A stretch of DNA of 64,000 nucleotides from CAITWD01 sp963727285 (GTDB lineage: Bacteria; Actinomycetota; Thermoleophilia; Miltoncostaeales; Miltoncostaeaceae): assembly GCA_963727285.1 (NCBI GenBank), contig CAVSFF010000009.1:806001-870000 (forward strand), read 5' to 3'. This document shows, in pieces, positions 42,782 through 52,423 of the stretch. A program made the translations under genes and the position numbers. The notes beneath the pieces are model-generated. The model made no database searches. It worked only from the letters and a program-made list of their open reading frames with translations, and was not told the DNA's origin. Position 1 is the first letter of the stretch; the number at the start of each line of letters is the position of its first letter.

Positions 42782-43049
42782 TCGAACCTGCGATCGCAGG
42801 CGCGACACCACCGCGGGCAGCCCGATCTCGGACGGCCCCGGGCCGATCGTTCCGCCTCGTCTAGACCTGTGCAGATCGCCCGCGTCACGACGCCACCCCG
42901 CAAACCGGATCGCGTCCGGCGCCTGGCGCGCGCGCCGGACGCGACCCCATGCGCGTGGCGGCGTCTGTACCGCGCGGACACCGTGCAGCGCTGCGGATAG
43001 CCGCTGCGTGACTGCTGAGATCGCCCCCGGGACGCCGGGGGGCGGCACC

Positions 43050-45060
43050 GCACGTCCTGCTTGCCGCCGCGCTGACCGGCGCCGCATGGCTCGTGCTCGG
43101 AGTCGCAGCGGCCCTCCTGCTCGCCGGCGTCATCGCCATGACCGCGGCCGCTCGCGGGATCACCGCGCATCCGCTCACCGTTTGTCGCCCTCGCGGCGGC
43201 ACTCGTCGATCAACATCGGCGACGATGACGGCGCTCGCGATCGTCGCCGCCGCCCTGCCGTCCCCGCGGCGCGTTCTCCACGACGGCGCTCTGCATCCTG
43301 GCGATCCCGCGTGGCCGCCGGACTGGTCGTGCTGGGCACGCTCCGGCGGTCGGCGCGCAGGCGACGCCCCCGGATCGCCGGGATGGGGCGATCTACTTCA
43401 TGTGGTCGGTGCTCGGCCTCTACGTCATCGCAGGCGCCGTGCCTCATGCTCCAGAGGGATCGTACTTCGGGTTCGCCTGGGCGATGAGCGGCGATGCCAC
43501 CAGCCATATTTCGATCGCGCGCAGCATCGTCGTCCACCACGGGCTGACGCTCCACCAGATCCGCAGCTACCCGCCGGTGGCCGACTTGGTACTCGCGCTC
43601 GTCTCGGGCGCGGCGGGGCGGCACGGGCTCTCGCCGGTCGCCTGCTCCAACATGACGGCCGCGCGCTCGCCGCCGTGATGGCGCTGATGACCTGCGGTGT
43701 CGCTCTCCTGCTCGCGGGCTGCGTCTGGCACATGGTCGATGCATCGGACGCGCGACAGAACGCGCTCGGGCGGTGGTGTACGTCGTGATGTTCGCGGCGG
43801 CCGCGTCGGCCGTGACCGAGGCGGGCATGGGCATCGGCATCTTCGGCGGCTACCTGTCCGGCGTCGGGGGGGTACTCCTCGAGCTTGCGACGCTCGTGCT
43901 CGCGATCGCGACCATGTTGGAGCCCCGGCCGATCACCCTCGTACTCGCGTTCGGTGCTGCGGCACTGACGCTGATGACGTGGGTCATCATCGGCATCATC
44001 GTGATGAGCGTCGTGGCGGTCGCGACGCGGCGCCTGCTCCTGGCATACGCGCGGCGACGATGGCGGCGGGCGCTCACCGGCAGACACGGGCCGCCCTCAT
44101 CGGCGTCATCGGCGGCATGGTGGTCGTGGCGGTGGGGGTCGCGGCGACGGCCCACATCACTCGCGTGCGGCGCTCGTCCAGCCGGGCGGGTTCCCCTACG
44201 TCGTGCCATGGGTGCTCGTGCCGTTTGTCGGGGCCGCCGTCATCGGCGTCGGCGCTCACCGTTCGAGGACCGGCGAAGTGGGTCTTCGGTACCGCTGCCG
44301 TCATCGGCGTCGCGACGCTGCTGACGTGGGCCATCCTGACGGCGGCCTCCGGGCGCCCGGGACTGTCGCCGCTACTACGAGCTCAAGATCCTCTGGCTCC
44401 AGGCTGCCGCCCTGCTCTGGGTCCCGCTCGCGCTCATCCTGCTCGTCGTGCTTCGGTACCGGACCGCGTCGCCGCGTCAGTGGTTTCCGACGCTTGCCGG
44501 GACGTCGCGGCCGGTGGTCGCCGTCGTGGTCAGCTACAACCACGTCCAGGTCTCATCGTCCCGCGACTTCAATCCGCTGACCTGGATATATTCCGGCGGA
44601 GCACTGCTCGAACCAGCATCGGCTTGCGCAGGTCTTCGACACTCTCGGGCTCTGGGCACCCGGTGGTCGTTCTGGGACGGTCGCCGCGGATCGGATTCCT
44701 CGGCGGTCCTGAATCTCGTGTCCGTGCAACTGTTCGCCGCGGAGACGGACGCGGCCAGGCGGTTGTCACCGATCCAGCATACGACCTGCCCGAGACCGCC
44801 GCCGTGCTCGCATTCCGACGGTGGGCGGTTTCGCGATACCCAGCGGTTGCAAGAGGACGGCCCGGTGACGGTCCTCTGTGAACTGCTCGCCAAGGTGCCG
44901 CAAGTTGTCGTCGTCACCGCCCAATCCGACTTGCCGGCGAAGCTCGCGTCAGTCCTGCCCCGCCGACGCCGGGCGGGTTGTGCTGTTCGCGCGGGCATCC
45001 TGACGGCCGTCCAGCACGCGTCGCGACCGCGAGGCGCGTCACCGGCTGACGATGGGATCT
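43050..45060 (+). pseudogene. Broken copy of the large polytopic membrane protein found intact at 54.8-56.9 kb
   Basis: Pieces in all three plus frames align, in order, with the intact 682-residue protein. LLAAALTGAAWLVLGVAAAL (from about 43050) matches its first helix. FGFAWAMSGDATSHISIARS (about 43470-43530) matches FDVAWVMSNDSANHMYITRA. VYVVMFAAAASAVTEAG (about 43777) matches YLLMILSGATVV. LWVPLALILLVVLRYR (about 44415) matches LSWVPFALAGVLLLR. VTVLCELLAKVPQVVVVTAQ (about 44865) matches the C-terminal ITTLCQFLATRSSAVVV. At least six shifts are needed. It is a diverged paralogue, not a recent duplicate. Whether it is truly dead or indel-damaged is open. Confidence 0.7.
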
Positions 45061-45203
45061 GGCGTAGGAGGCTCTGGCAGGGCGGTGGCGACCTTGCGCG
45101 GCAGGGTGTCGAAGTCCTCCTGCCGGGTCGCGAGCTTCTGTGCGAGGCGCACGTCGCGGGTGATCTGCCCGCTCGCGGAGCGTCGAAATCGTGCAGTCAG
45201 CAC
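45039..45203 (-). CDS. Possible 54-residue gene fragment
   Basis: From GTG 45203 the frame reads LTARFRRSASGQITRDVRLA and ends LPEPPTPDPIVSR. The amino-acid balance is normal for this genome, but a stop (TGA) lies just upstream and the family is unknown. It may be the tail of a gene lost to indels in 45.2-45.5 kb. Confidence 0.25.
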   Translation of the reverse strand: MLTARFRRSASGQITRDVRLAQKLATRQEDFDTLPRKVATALPEPPTPDPIVSR

Positions 45204-45500
45204 TCGGTCGACGAACGGGCGACCTCAGGTCCGCGATCGCACCGCCCCTCTCGACGGGAGAGGTGGAACATGGCTTGCTGACCGCATGAACATGTCTTCC
45301 CGCCGCGCCCAAGGCCTCCACGTTCGCCGTCGCTGGTCGTCAGGGGATCCCGTAGCACCACTGCAGCCCGACCGCCATTCCGGCCGGGGGAACGCACCCG
45401 CGGACGTGCCCGTCAACGATGTCACGCCGGTAACCTCCACCTCCGCACGTGCGATCCAACTCGCCTGCGCCCGGATGACGCCGGAGAGGTAGCGACGCCA
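45204..45500. other. Unassigned stretch
   Basis: No reading frame with a convincing family, ribosome-binding site or start. It separates the broken membrane-protein copy from the PIG-V-like gene. It contains no hairpin or repeat that I could support. Confidence 0.3.
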
Positions 45501-46685
45501 ATGGCTCAATCGACACCCGGGACCCTGGGTTCGTCGCAGGCGTGGCGCACAGCCGTGACCGCCTGGGTCGTGTCCCGCATCGTCATCGCCGTGGCCGCGA
45601 TCGTCGGGTCGGTCGCGTTGGGGCGTCCGCCGGGGTCGACGATAGATCCCGGCGTACCGCATGCGGTGTCGTTTCTCGGCTCGTGGGACAGCGTCTGGTA
45701 CCTCGACATCGCGCGGTACGGATACGCGCCGGGCGTCGACCAACCTCGCCCACTTCACGAATTCGCCTTCTTCCCGGCCCTGCCAATGATCATGCGCATC
45801 GGGATCTGGACCGGCACGAGCCCGTTCGCGTGGGGCCTGGCCGCGAACAACCTCGGGTTCCTGGCGGGCCTCGTCGCGATCGGTGGCATCGTAGGCGACC
45901 GCTGGGGCGAACGCCTCGCGAGGGCGGGCCGTGTGGGTCACCGCCTTGGCACCGCCCGCGGTCTACAGCGGCCTTGCGTACACGGACGGGTGCTCTTCGG
46001 CATCGCGGCATGCGCTGCCTATGCCGCCCTGCGCAACCACTGGCTGGTCGCGGGTCTGCTCGCCGGCGCCGCGGTGCTCGTGCGCCCGCAGGGGGCGCTC
46101 GTCGTACTGCTGCTGGTCATGCTGGCGTGGACGATCGCGGCCCCGGGACCCCGCACGCGTATTGCGCGGACCGCCGCCGCGGTCGTTCCGGGGGCCGTCG
46201 TCCTGTTCGGGTTCCTGTGGTGGATGCAGTCCGCCCGAGGATCGTGGACCCTGCCCTTCCGTGCCCAGCGCGCATGGGGGCGGACATCCCCGGGAGTCGC
46301 ATCGCTCAGGGGGATTTGGACGCAGACGTCGGCCATCGTCGACTATCCGTTCACGTCCGACCATCGGGCGCTGCGGGAAGCGTGCTACCTCTGCAGTCCG
46401 GTGGGATGGTCCGGACCCGTCCGGGATCTGACGGCCGTCGTCGTGATGCTCGCGCTAATCGTGGCGCTGGCGCACTTTCTCGGCACATGGCGGAGCCCGT
46501 GGGTCGTCTACGCCGCAGCTTGCCGTCCTGACGCCGCTGCAGACAGGCAACTTCAACAGCATGGCGAGGTTCGGCCTGCTGGCATTCCCCCTCGCTTGGC
46601 CGGTGGCGGCGTGGGTCGAGCAGGGCGGCGTTCCGACGCATCCGATGGGCCGGAGCCGCCGCGATCGGCCTCATGGTCGCCCTGA
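45501..46685 (+). CDS. PIG-V-like GT-C mannosyltransferase family protein (frame-disturbed)
   Basis: ATG 45501. FLGSWDSVWYLDIARYGYAP is the lumenal Asp motif of PIG-V/GT-C transferases, and several long helices follow (LLAGAAVLVRPQGALVVLLL). Between about 45915 and 45995 the open frame reads an implausible Arg/Gly-rich stretch; the next frame there gives VWVTALAPPAVYSGLAYTDG, which fits the family, so the frame goes out and returns. A further shift near 46520 moves the true end to the frame with FGLLAFPLAWPVAAWVEQGG (about 46570-46630). The gene presumably transfers a mannose-type sugar from a polyprenyl carrier. Confidence 0.65.
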   Translation: MAQSTPGTLGSSQAWRTAVTAWVVSRIVIAVAAIVGSVALGRPPGSTIDPGVPHAVSFLGSWDSVWYLDIARYGYAPGVDQPRPLHEFAFFPALPMIMRIGIWTGTSPFAWGLAANNLGFLAGLVAIGGIVGDRWGERLARAGRVGHRLGTARGLQRPCVHGRVLFGIAACAAYAALRNHWLVAGLLAGAAVLVRPQGALVVLLLVMLAWTIAAPGPRTRIARTAAAVVPGAVVLFGFLWWMQSARGSWTLPFRAQRAWGRTSPGVASLRGIWTQTSAIVDYPFTSDHRALREACYLCSPVGWSGPVRDLTAVVVMLALIVALAHFLGTWRSPWVVYAAACRPDAAADRQLQQHGEVRPAGIPPRLAGGGVGRAGRRSDASDGPEPPRSASWSP

Positions 46686-46689
46686 CGCT

Positions 46690-46926
46690 GCAGATCCACG
46701 TGGTCGCCCCATGACCACGCTTCCGCCTCGGCGTTCGTCCCCGGATCTGCCACCATGGCCCCGCTGCCAGCGTCCCGGCCGCGACGCCCACACCCACCGC
46801 ACACGACACTCGTGACCTCCGACATCCGCCGGGATCACGGCTCCTGTTCCAGCGTGCATTCGAGCCGTCGTCCGGAGCGGCGCCGATGAACGGCGTCGCT
46901 CGTCCGCAGGAACGGCGCGCGCGTGG
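46690..46926. other. Short unassigned gap in the polysaccharide locus
   Basis: It holds the probable tail of the PIG-V-like gene in another frame and the upstream region of the GT87 gene. No other feature is supported. Confidence 0.3.
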
Positions 46927-48093
46927 ATGCTCGCGTGGGCAGGCGCGGCCATCGCGGCGATCGCGTTGATCGTCGCGCAATACCGCAACATCCTCCACGC
47001 GCGGCTCGGACCCGATTTCGCCGTCTACTACGACGCCGCAGCGCGGATCGCCCACGGCAGTTCGCCCTACACGCGTCGCCAAGTTCGTCTACACGCCGGC
47101 CGTGGCGATCGTCCTCCGCCCGCTGGTCGCGACCGACGTCCATCACGCCTTCCGGATCTGGACAGTCGCGAACCTCGTGTTCATCGGGGTGGCGATCGCG
47201 CATTCCTGGCCAGCCAGCCGCGCTCGTCCGCCCGCTGGCATGGCCCAATGCTGCTGGTGATCTGCGCCGGCAGCGCCGCGTACTTCTGGCCGCTCAAGGT
47301 GGCGATCCTGCTCGGCCAGACCGATCCCCTCGTCACAATGGTGCTGATGGGTGCGATGTGGGCCGGGTCCCGGGGGTATTCGGGCACCCGCGGGGCACTC
47401 GTCAGCGCCGCCGGTCTGATCAAGGTGTGGCCGTGGGCCCTCCTCGCGGTCGTCGCACAAACGGGCCTGCGTGCCCGTCGGCGGTTCATCCTCGGCTCCG
47501 CGCTGGTCGCGCTGGTCGCGCCGTTGAGTGCCCTGCTGTGGGGTGGTCATGGCCTCTGGGGGTTGTGGCACAACGCGTTCGACGCACGGTCCCAGCACCA
47601 GGTCAGCCGATCGCTGTGGGGCACTGCCGACCTGCTGTTCACGCGGACCGGCTTCGCCCAGCCACTGACCGTGTCGGGCGGCCTTCGGGTTGGATTCGAT
47701 CTCGTGATGTTGGCGTGGGTTGTGGCGCTCGCGGTGAGTGCGTTACGGACGCCCGACGACTCCGGTCTGTGTCTGTGGAACCTGATGGGCTGTCTGGTCC
47801 TTCTGCTCCCGGTGTGCCACACGGCCTACAGCCTCTACCTACTGCCGCTTGTGTGGATCTGGGTCGCTCGCGCACTGCGCGGTGGCGCCGGACGCGGCAT
47901 CACTCTCGGCGTGGCCACGGTGCTCGTACTGTGGTGGCTCGTGATGACCCAGACGTGGCCTGACAACGAGTCGTCATCCGCGATCTCATCGATCAGATAC
48001 TCCGTGGACTTCTTCGCCGATCTGATCGCGTTGACGGCCTCGGCGGGCGGCGCGTTCGCGCTCGCCCGCCGTGGTCCGGCCGCGGAGCGCTGA
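46927..48093 (+). CDS. GT87 (DUF2029)-type membrane glycosyltransferase (frame-disturbed)
   Basis: ATG 46927, 388 codons. LGPDFAVYYDAAARIAHGSSPYT is the GT87 N-terminal signature with the catalytic Asp. From about 47075 to 47210 the open frame becomes Arg/Pro-rich, whereas another frame reads AKFVYTPAVAIVLRPLVATD and VANLVFIGVAIAHSWPAS, the expected continuation; the frame then returns. Eight or more helices follow (LVSAAGLIKVWPWALLAVVA, LLPVCHTAYSLYLLPLVWIW). Known GT87 enzymes are polyprenol-phosphate-mannose-dependent mannosyltransferases. Confidence 0.7.
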   Translation: MLAWAGAAIAAIALIVAQYRNILHARLGPDFAVYYDAAARIAHGSSPYTRRQVRLHAGRGDRPPPAGRDRRPSRLPDLDSREPRVHRGGDRAFLASQPRSSARWHGPMLLVICAGSAAYFWPLKVAILLGQTDPLVTMVLMGAMWAGSRGYSGTRGALVSAAGLIKVWPWALLAVVAQTGLRARRRFILGSALVALVAPLSALLWGGHGLWGLWHNAFDARSQHQVSRSLWGTADLLFTRTGFAQPLTVSGGLRVGFDLVMLAWVVALAVSALRTPDDSGLCLWNLMGCLVLLLPVCHTAYSLYLLPLVWIWVARALRGGAGRGITLGVATVLVLWWLVMTQTWPDNESSSAISSIRYSVDFFADLIALTASAGGAFALARRGPAAER

Positions 48094-48143
48094 CGCGCAC
48101 CCACGCGGGGGATCCCACGCCCGCGCGCGGGCGCAACGTCGAA

Positions 48144-48679
48144 TCAGTGACTCCAGACCGGACGGAGCACCGCGCGTCCGATGCAGTGGAAGATCGCGTT
48201 GAAGGCAATCTGCGTCGCGTTCGCGGACGCATCTGGGCCGAGCGTCGCAACGTCGAGGGCGTGGACGGCAAAGAGGTATCGGTGCGGGCGATCGCCGGGT
48301 GGTGGCGCCGCGCCGCCAAAGCCGACCGTTCCGTAGTCGTTCTTGACGTGGAATGCGCCGGATGGCAGACCCGAGCCGTCGGCCGCTCCCGCGCCCTGCG
48401 CAAGCTCGGTCACCGACGCGGGAATGTCGACGGCGGACCAGTGCCAGAAACCGGACTCGGTCGGCGCGTCAGGGTCGAAACAGGTCACCAGATAACTCTC
48501 GGTGCCCGACGGTGCACCCGACCACCGAAGATGCGGCGAGCGGTTTCCTCCGCCGAGACTGTCGAGAACGAAGGTGATCGGCAGCATCGCGCCGTCCTCG
48601 ATTCGTTGCTCAAGCATAAAGGCCGGCACCGGGAAAGGTAGTCGTAGGGGTCTGGGGCAACTGGGCGCTCAATGGACAT
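48144..48679 (-). pseudogene. YbhB/YbcL-type PEBP (Raf-kinase-inhibitor-like) protein, one-base frameshift
   Basis: The body (to 48629) is a full PEBP domain: NRSPHLRWSGAPSGTESYLV, CFDPDAPTESGFWHWSAVDI, HRYLFAVHALD and NAIFHCIGRAVL. The family N-terminus MSIERPVAPDPYDYL lies in another frame (start 48679, GGAGG 6 bases upstream). One missing C in a short C run near 48636 joins them as YDYLSPVPAF. Bacterial members are small cytoplasmic ligand-binding proteins without a firmly known role. Confidence 0.75.
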
Positions 48680-48698
48680 CGGCATCCTCCCGCGCGAG

Positions 48699-49565
48699 TC
48701 ATGGGCCCGGTAGGGCCCGGTAGTCGATCAAAGCACTCGTGCGGGCCGTGTCTGCGCGTACCCACCTCCCGTCAGCGGGCGGACGAAGGGCGTCCATGTT
48801 GAGCCGCCAATGATCGAGCGTCATCGGCGTATCCGCAATCGCCATCTGCGCTACTACCCCGTCGAGCAGCGCAGCGCGGGCGGCGGCGTCCGGCAACCTG
48901 GCGAGGTGGCTTCTCAGGTCGACGTCCCAGATGTTCCCGCATCCGGGCCACGTCCGGCAGGTGGACCGGTGCCGCGGTGACCCAGGTTGCCACGTCGGTG
49001 AATCCCGCCGCGCCCAGCTGACGTGCGGCCTCCGGCACACCCGCGTGTTCCGCGGACCCGGCCATCCGACGAGCGTCGCCAGCCGAGGATCCGCATCGGC
49101 CGCCGCCGCCACGTGCCGCTGCAGCTCGACCAGGTTCGGACCGCCGCCGCACTGGGCCGCCAACCGTCCTCCGGGAACGAGCGCTCGGTACAGCCCAGCG
49201 AACAGCGCCGCATGATCGTGGATGTGATGGAACACGGCACTCGAGAAGACGGCGTCCGCCACACCGTCGAAGCTTAGCGCGGCAAGGTCGCCGACATAGA
49301 TCTCCACGCGGTCGCCGAACCGTGGCTCAAGGAGTGCACGCGCCCGGCTCACCATCTGCTGCGACGCATCGATCGCGATGACCCGTCCGTGCGGAACCCG
49401 CTCGAGCAGCTCGGCGGTCAGACCCCCGGCCCCGCAGCCGGCATCGAGGACGGTCTCATCGCCCCGGAGCTCGAGACGCTCCAAGACGGTCCGTCCCCAT
49501 TCACGCTGCGGGTCGGCAAGGCGGTCGTACGCCTCGGCATTCCATTCGCGCTCATTTCCGGACAC
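48699..49565 (-). CDS. SAM-dependent methyltransferase, trans-aconitate-methyltransferase-like (frame-disturbed)
   Basis: GTG 49565 has GGAGG 5 bases upstream. WNAEAYDRLADPQREWG and VLDAGCGAGGLTAELLERVP (motif I) are followed by IAIDASQQMV, VGDLAALSF and FSSAVFHHIHDHAALFAG, matching Tam-like class I methyltransferases. From about 49080 to 48910 the open frame reads a Trp/Arg/Pro-rich stretch, while another frame gives GVPEAARQLGAAGFTDVATW, the expected segment, so two compensating shifts are likely. The substrate is unknown. Confidence 0.7.
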   Translation of the reverse strand: MSGNEREWNAEAYDRLADPQREWGRTVLERLELRGDETVLDAGCGAGGLTAELLERVPHGRVIAIDASQQMVSRARALLEPRFGDRVEIYVGDLAALSFDGVADAVFSSAVFHHIHDHAALFAGLYRALVPGGRLAAQCGGGPNLVELQRHVAAAADADPRLATLVGWPGPRNTRVCRRPHVSWARRDSPTWQPGSPRHRSTCRTWPGCGNIWDVDLRSHLARLPDAAARAALLDGVVAQMAIADTPMTLDHWRLNMDALRPPADGRWVRADTARTSALIDYRALPGP

Positions 49566-49701
49566 GGGCGCCTCCACTAACCGACTTCGTCGCCGCGGGC
49601 CCACTCGGGGCCGGCGGCGACATCATGTCAACCGGCTGCGACCGCGACACCCCCGACCCGTAGCGGCGTGTCACCCGGACGGAATCCGGCCGTATAGCCG
49701 A

Positions 49702-49893
49702 TCAGTCCACTGACTTTCCCGCGAGCGATGCGACGGCGATCACCGCGGCAAGAACAAGCAGACTTTGGCTGGCCGCGAGTTCTGGCGGGCCCGGCGACGC
49801 TGTCCCGATGATCGGGACGCCGGCCCACGACGGCGTCACCTCACCGAACGGCGCGACGCACTGCCACAGGGTCGTGAGCAATCCCACCCGCAT
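49702..49893 (-). CDS. Possible 63-residue single-helix membrane protein
   Basis: From ATG 49893 (preceded by a G-rich stretch) the protein ends in a hydrophobic helix (SQSLLVLAAVIAVASLAGKSVD). Small C-tail-anchored proteins of this kind are common in actinobacteria. Nothing else supports it. Confidence 0.35.
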   Translation of the reverse strand: MRVGLLTTLWQCVAPFGEVTPSWAGVPIIGTASPGPPELAASQSLLVLAAVIAVASLAGKSVD

Positions 49894-49997
49894 CCCCCCG
49901 CCGTCCAGGCCCGGCGTGCCGCCCGCGGCACCCCCCCCGACGGCACGCAACGATGCGGATCGGGCACACCGCGGGGCGAGCGGATACGGTCCCGCCC

Positions 49998-50432
49998 ATG
50001 GGCTATCAGCGTGATGTCTCAGACTGGTGGCGGGACTTCGTGGCGGCACTGCCCGCACGGACCGCAAAGCTCGCGGTCGTCCGACGCGATGGCGCTGCCC
50101 ACGTGGCGCCGGTCTGGGTGGACCTCGACGGCGATGACGTCGTCTTCATGACGTCCGCAGCGACGATCAAAGGCCGGGCGATCCTGCGTGATCCACGGGT
50201 GACCCTCTGCTGGGACGATGAGCGTCCACCATTTTCCTATGTGACCGTGTCGGGGATCGCGAGGACATCCACCGACGCACATGAGCTCCTGCGTTGGGGC
50301 ACGCGCATCGGCGGACGCTACATGGGCGCCGCGCGGGCCGATGAGTACGGGCGCCGCAATGCCGTGCCGCCGGAGATGGTCGTGCGGGTCACCCCGGTAC
50401 GGGTCGCCGGCGCCCGCGACGTCGCCGACTGA
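49998..50432 (+). CDS. PPOX-class (F420/FMN) family protein
   Basis: A 144-residue protein. The split-barrel pattern RTAKLAVVRRDGAAHVAPVW, then VVFMTSAATIKGRAILRDPRVTL and FSYVTVSGIARTS, is that of the pyridoxamine-5-phosphate-oxidase-like superfamily. The K-G-R and W/DDE positions match F420-binding subclasses common in actinobacteria. The substrate is unknown. It is convergent with the rml operon. Confidence 0.85.
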   Translation: MGYQRDVSDWWRDFVAALPARTAKLAVVRRDGAAHVAPVWVDLDGDDVVFMTSAATIKGRAILRDPRVTLCWDDERPPFSYVTVSGIARTSTDAHELLRWGTRIGGRYMGAARADEYGRRNAVPPEMVVRVTPVRVAGARDVAD

Positions 50433-50586
50433 CCGACCCGGCCGACGGTTCGATCCGTCACCGAGCAGCGGACGCGCCGGTACCCAACCCAGTGGCGCTT
50501 CCACGGCAACTGTCGTGGTCGGCACGTCGCCCATGCGGGCCAAATGCTCATCAGGAGGCGCTCACGAGCACGATGACGCCGGGCAA

Positions 50587-51591
50587 CTACCGGTCGCCGC
50601 CGCGATTCCCATACTGAGCCTCGTAGAAGACCCGGTATTCGCCGGACTTAATCGGCTCCCACCAGCCGCGGTGGTCCTGGTACCAGGCCACGGTCGACGC
50701 CAGCCCGTCGCCGAACTCCACCGTCGGCTCCCAACCGAGACCGCGCAACCTCTCGGTCGCCAGCGCGTAGCGCCGATCGTGGCCGGGGCGGTCGGTGACG
50801 TGGCGGATCGGTTCCCGCGAGGCGCCCGTGTATTCCAGGATCCGCTCGGTGATCTCAAGGTTAGTGCGCTCGTTGCCGCCGCCCACGTTGTAGATCTCCC
50901 CCGCTGCCCCGTGGTCAAGCACCGCGAAGATCCCCGCGCAGTGATCATCGACATGGATCCAGTCGCGAACCTGCCGCCCATCGCCGTAGACCGGCAGTCC
51001 CTCGCCGTCCAGCGCGTTGGTTACAAACAGCGGAATCAGCTTCTCCGGGTACTGGCGCGGCCCGTAGGTATTCGAACCGCGCGTCACGACCACGTCCATC
51101 CCGTACGTCCGGTGCCAGGCGAGCGCCTGCAAGTCACCACCGGCCTTGCTCGCCGAGTAGGGGCTCGAGGGCTCGACCGGATCGGTCTCGCTGAACCGAC
51201 CCTCGGCGATCGAGCCATAGACCTCGTCCGTGGACACCTGCACAAACCGCGCGACCCGCGCCCGGCGGGCCTGATCCAGGATGACCGCAGTGCCCACGAC
51301 ATCGGTCATCGGAAAGGTGGCCGGGTCCAGGATGCTGCGATCGACGTGGCTCTCGGCTGCCATGTTGACGACGACGTCGACGCCCTCGAGCGCACCGGCA
51401 ACTTGGGCGGCGTCCGCAATGTCCGCATGCACAAAGCGGTAGCCCGCACAGTCGGCGACGTCGGCGACATTGGCCGGGTTCCCGGCATAGGTCAGCTTGT
51501 CGAGATTCGTCACGTCATGGCCACGCGCCAACGCCATCCGGACGAAGGCGGATCCAATGAACCCACACCCGCCCGTGACCAAGAGCCTCAT
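50587..51591 (-). CDS. rmlB: dTDP-glucose 4,6-dehydratase
   Basis: A 334-residue extended SDR. TGGCGFIGSAFVRM (NAD loop), HVDRSI, STDEVYGS (catalytic Thr-Asp-Glu), YSASKAGGD (Tyr-Lys) and RGSNTYGPRQYPEKLIP are all intact. It makes dTDP-4-keto-6-deoxyglucose. ATG 51591 has GAGGAG in the upstream 15 bases and overlaps the rmlD stop (ATGA). It is the last gene of the minus-strand order rmlA-rmlD-rmlB. Confidence 0.95.
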   Translation of the reverse strand: MRLLVTGGCGFIGSAFVRMALARGHDVTNLDKLTYAGNPANVADVADCAGYRFVHADIADAAQVAGALEGVDVVVNMAAESHVDRSILDPATFPMTDVVGTAVILDQARRARVARFVQVSTDEVYGSIAEGRFSETDPVEPSSPYSASKAGGDLQALAWHRTYGMDVVVTRGSNTYGPRQYPEKLIPLFVTNALDGEGLPVYGDGRQVRDWIHVDDHCAGIFAVLDHGAAGEIYNVGGGNERTNLEITERILEYTGASREPIRHVTDRPGHDRRYALATERLRGLGWEPTVEFGDGLASTVAWYQDHRGWWEPIKSGEYRVFYEAQYGNRGGDR

Positions 51592-52418
51592 ACCGTCTCC
51601 TCGAGATCGTTCCCCAGCGCCTCGCGCCAGCTCCGCAGCCGGGGGGTACCTGGCCGGGTGACGGCGAGCACCGAGCGGGCCGGGCGCGGCGCCAAGCGCC
51701 CGAACTCGGCGGTAGAGACGTGCTCGACCCGGCAATCGATGCCGGCCTCGGCGAAGATCGCCTCGGCAAAGCCCGCCCACGTCACCGACCCGCCGCCGGT
51801 CGTGTGGTAGACGCCCGGCGGCAGGTCGATCAGGGCTTCCAGGGCCGGGGCGAGATCCCGCGTCCAGGTCGGCGAGCCCAGTTGGTCCGCCACCACCTGG
51901 ACCACCTCGCGCTCAGTGCCCAGCCGGAGCATCGTGTCGACGAAATTTCCCCCGTGCGCCCCGTACAGCCAAGCAGTCCGGGCAATTCGGACGCCGCCCG
52001 GGTACTCCTCGAGCGAGGCAATCTCGCCGGCACGCTTTGTGCGCCCGTACGCGCCGATCGGCGAGGCCGGATCATCCTCAGTGTAGTCGCGGTCCGAAGT
52101 CCCATCGAACACATAGTCGGTCGACACGCACACCAGTGCCGCACCGGCCCGCGCAGCCGCGCGCGCGACGTTCCGGGCCCCGTCCGCATTGACCGCAGCG
52201 GCCGCGGCCTCGTTGGACTCCGCACGGTCGACATCGGTCCAGGCCGCGGCGTGAATGATGGCCGTAGGCGCGAACTCGGCCACGCGGATATCGATCGGTC
52301 CCGGCTTGCGGATGTCCACCTCGAGGTCGACGCCGGCGACCTCATGCCCTCGCGTCCGCAAATACGGGATCAGGTCGGATCCCAGCATGCCGGCGGCCCC
52401 GGTGACCAGAATGCGCAT
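51588..52418 (-). CDS. rmlD: dTDP-4-dehydrorhamnose reductase
   Basis: A 276-residue protein from ATG 52418. VTGAAGMLGSDLIPYL, AAWTDVDRAESNEAAA, STDYVFDG, YGRTKRAGE and RTAWLYGAHGGNFV are RmlD signatures. It reduces the 4-keto group to give dTDP-L-rhamnose. It lies 5 bases after the rmlA stop and is coupled to rmlB by ATGA. It is one of the few uninterrupted genes in this region. Confidence 0.95.
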   Translation of the reverse strand: MRILVTGAAGMLGSDLIPYLRTRGHEVAGVDLEVDIRKPGPIDIRVAEFAPTAIIHAAAWTDVDRAESNEAAAAAVNADGARNVARAAARAGAALVCVSTDYVFDGTSDRDYTEDDPASPIGAYGRTKRAGEIASLEEYPGGVRIARTAWLYGAHGGNFVDTMLRLGTEREVVQVVADQLGSPTWTRDLAPALEALIDLPPGVYHTTGGGSVTWAGFAEAIFAEAGIDCRVEHVSTAEFGRLAPRPARSVLAVTRPGTPRLRSWREALGNDLEETV

Positions 52419-52423
52419 AGCCG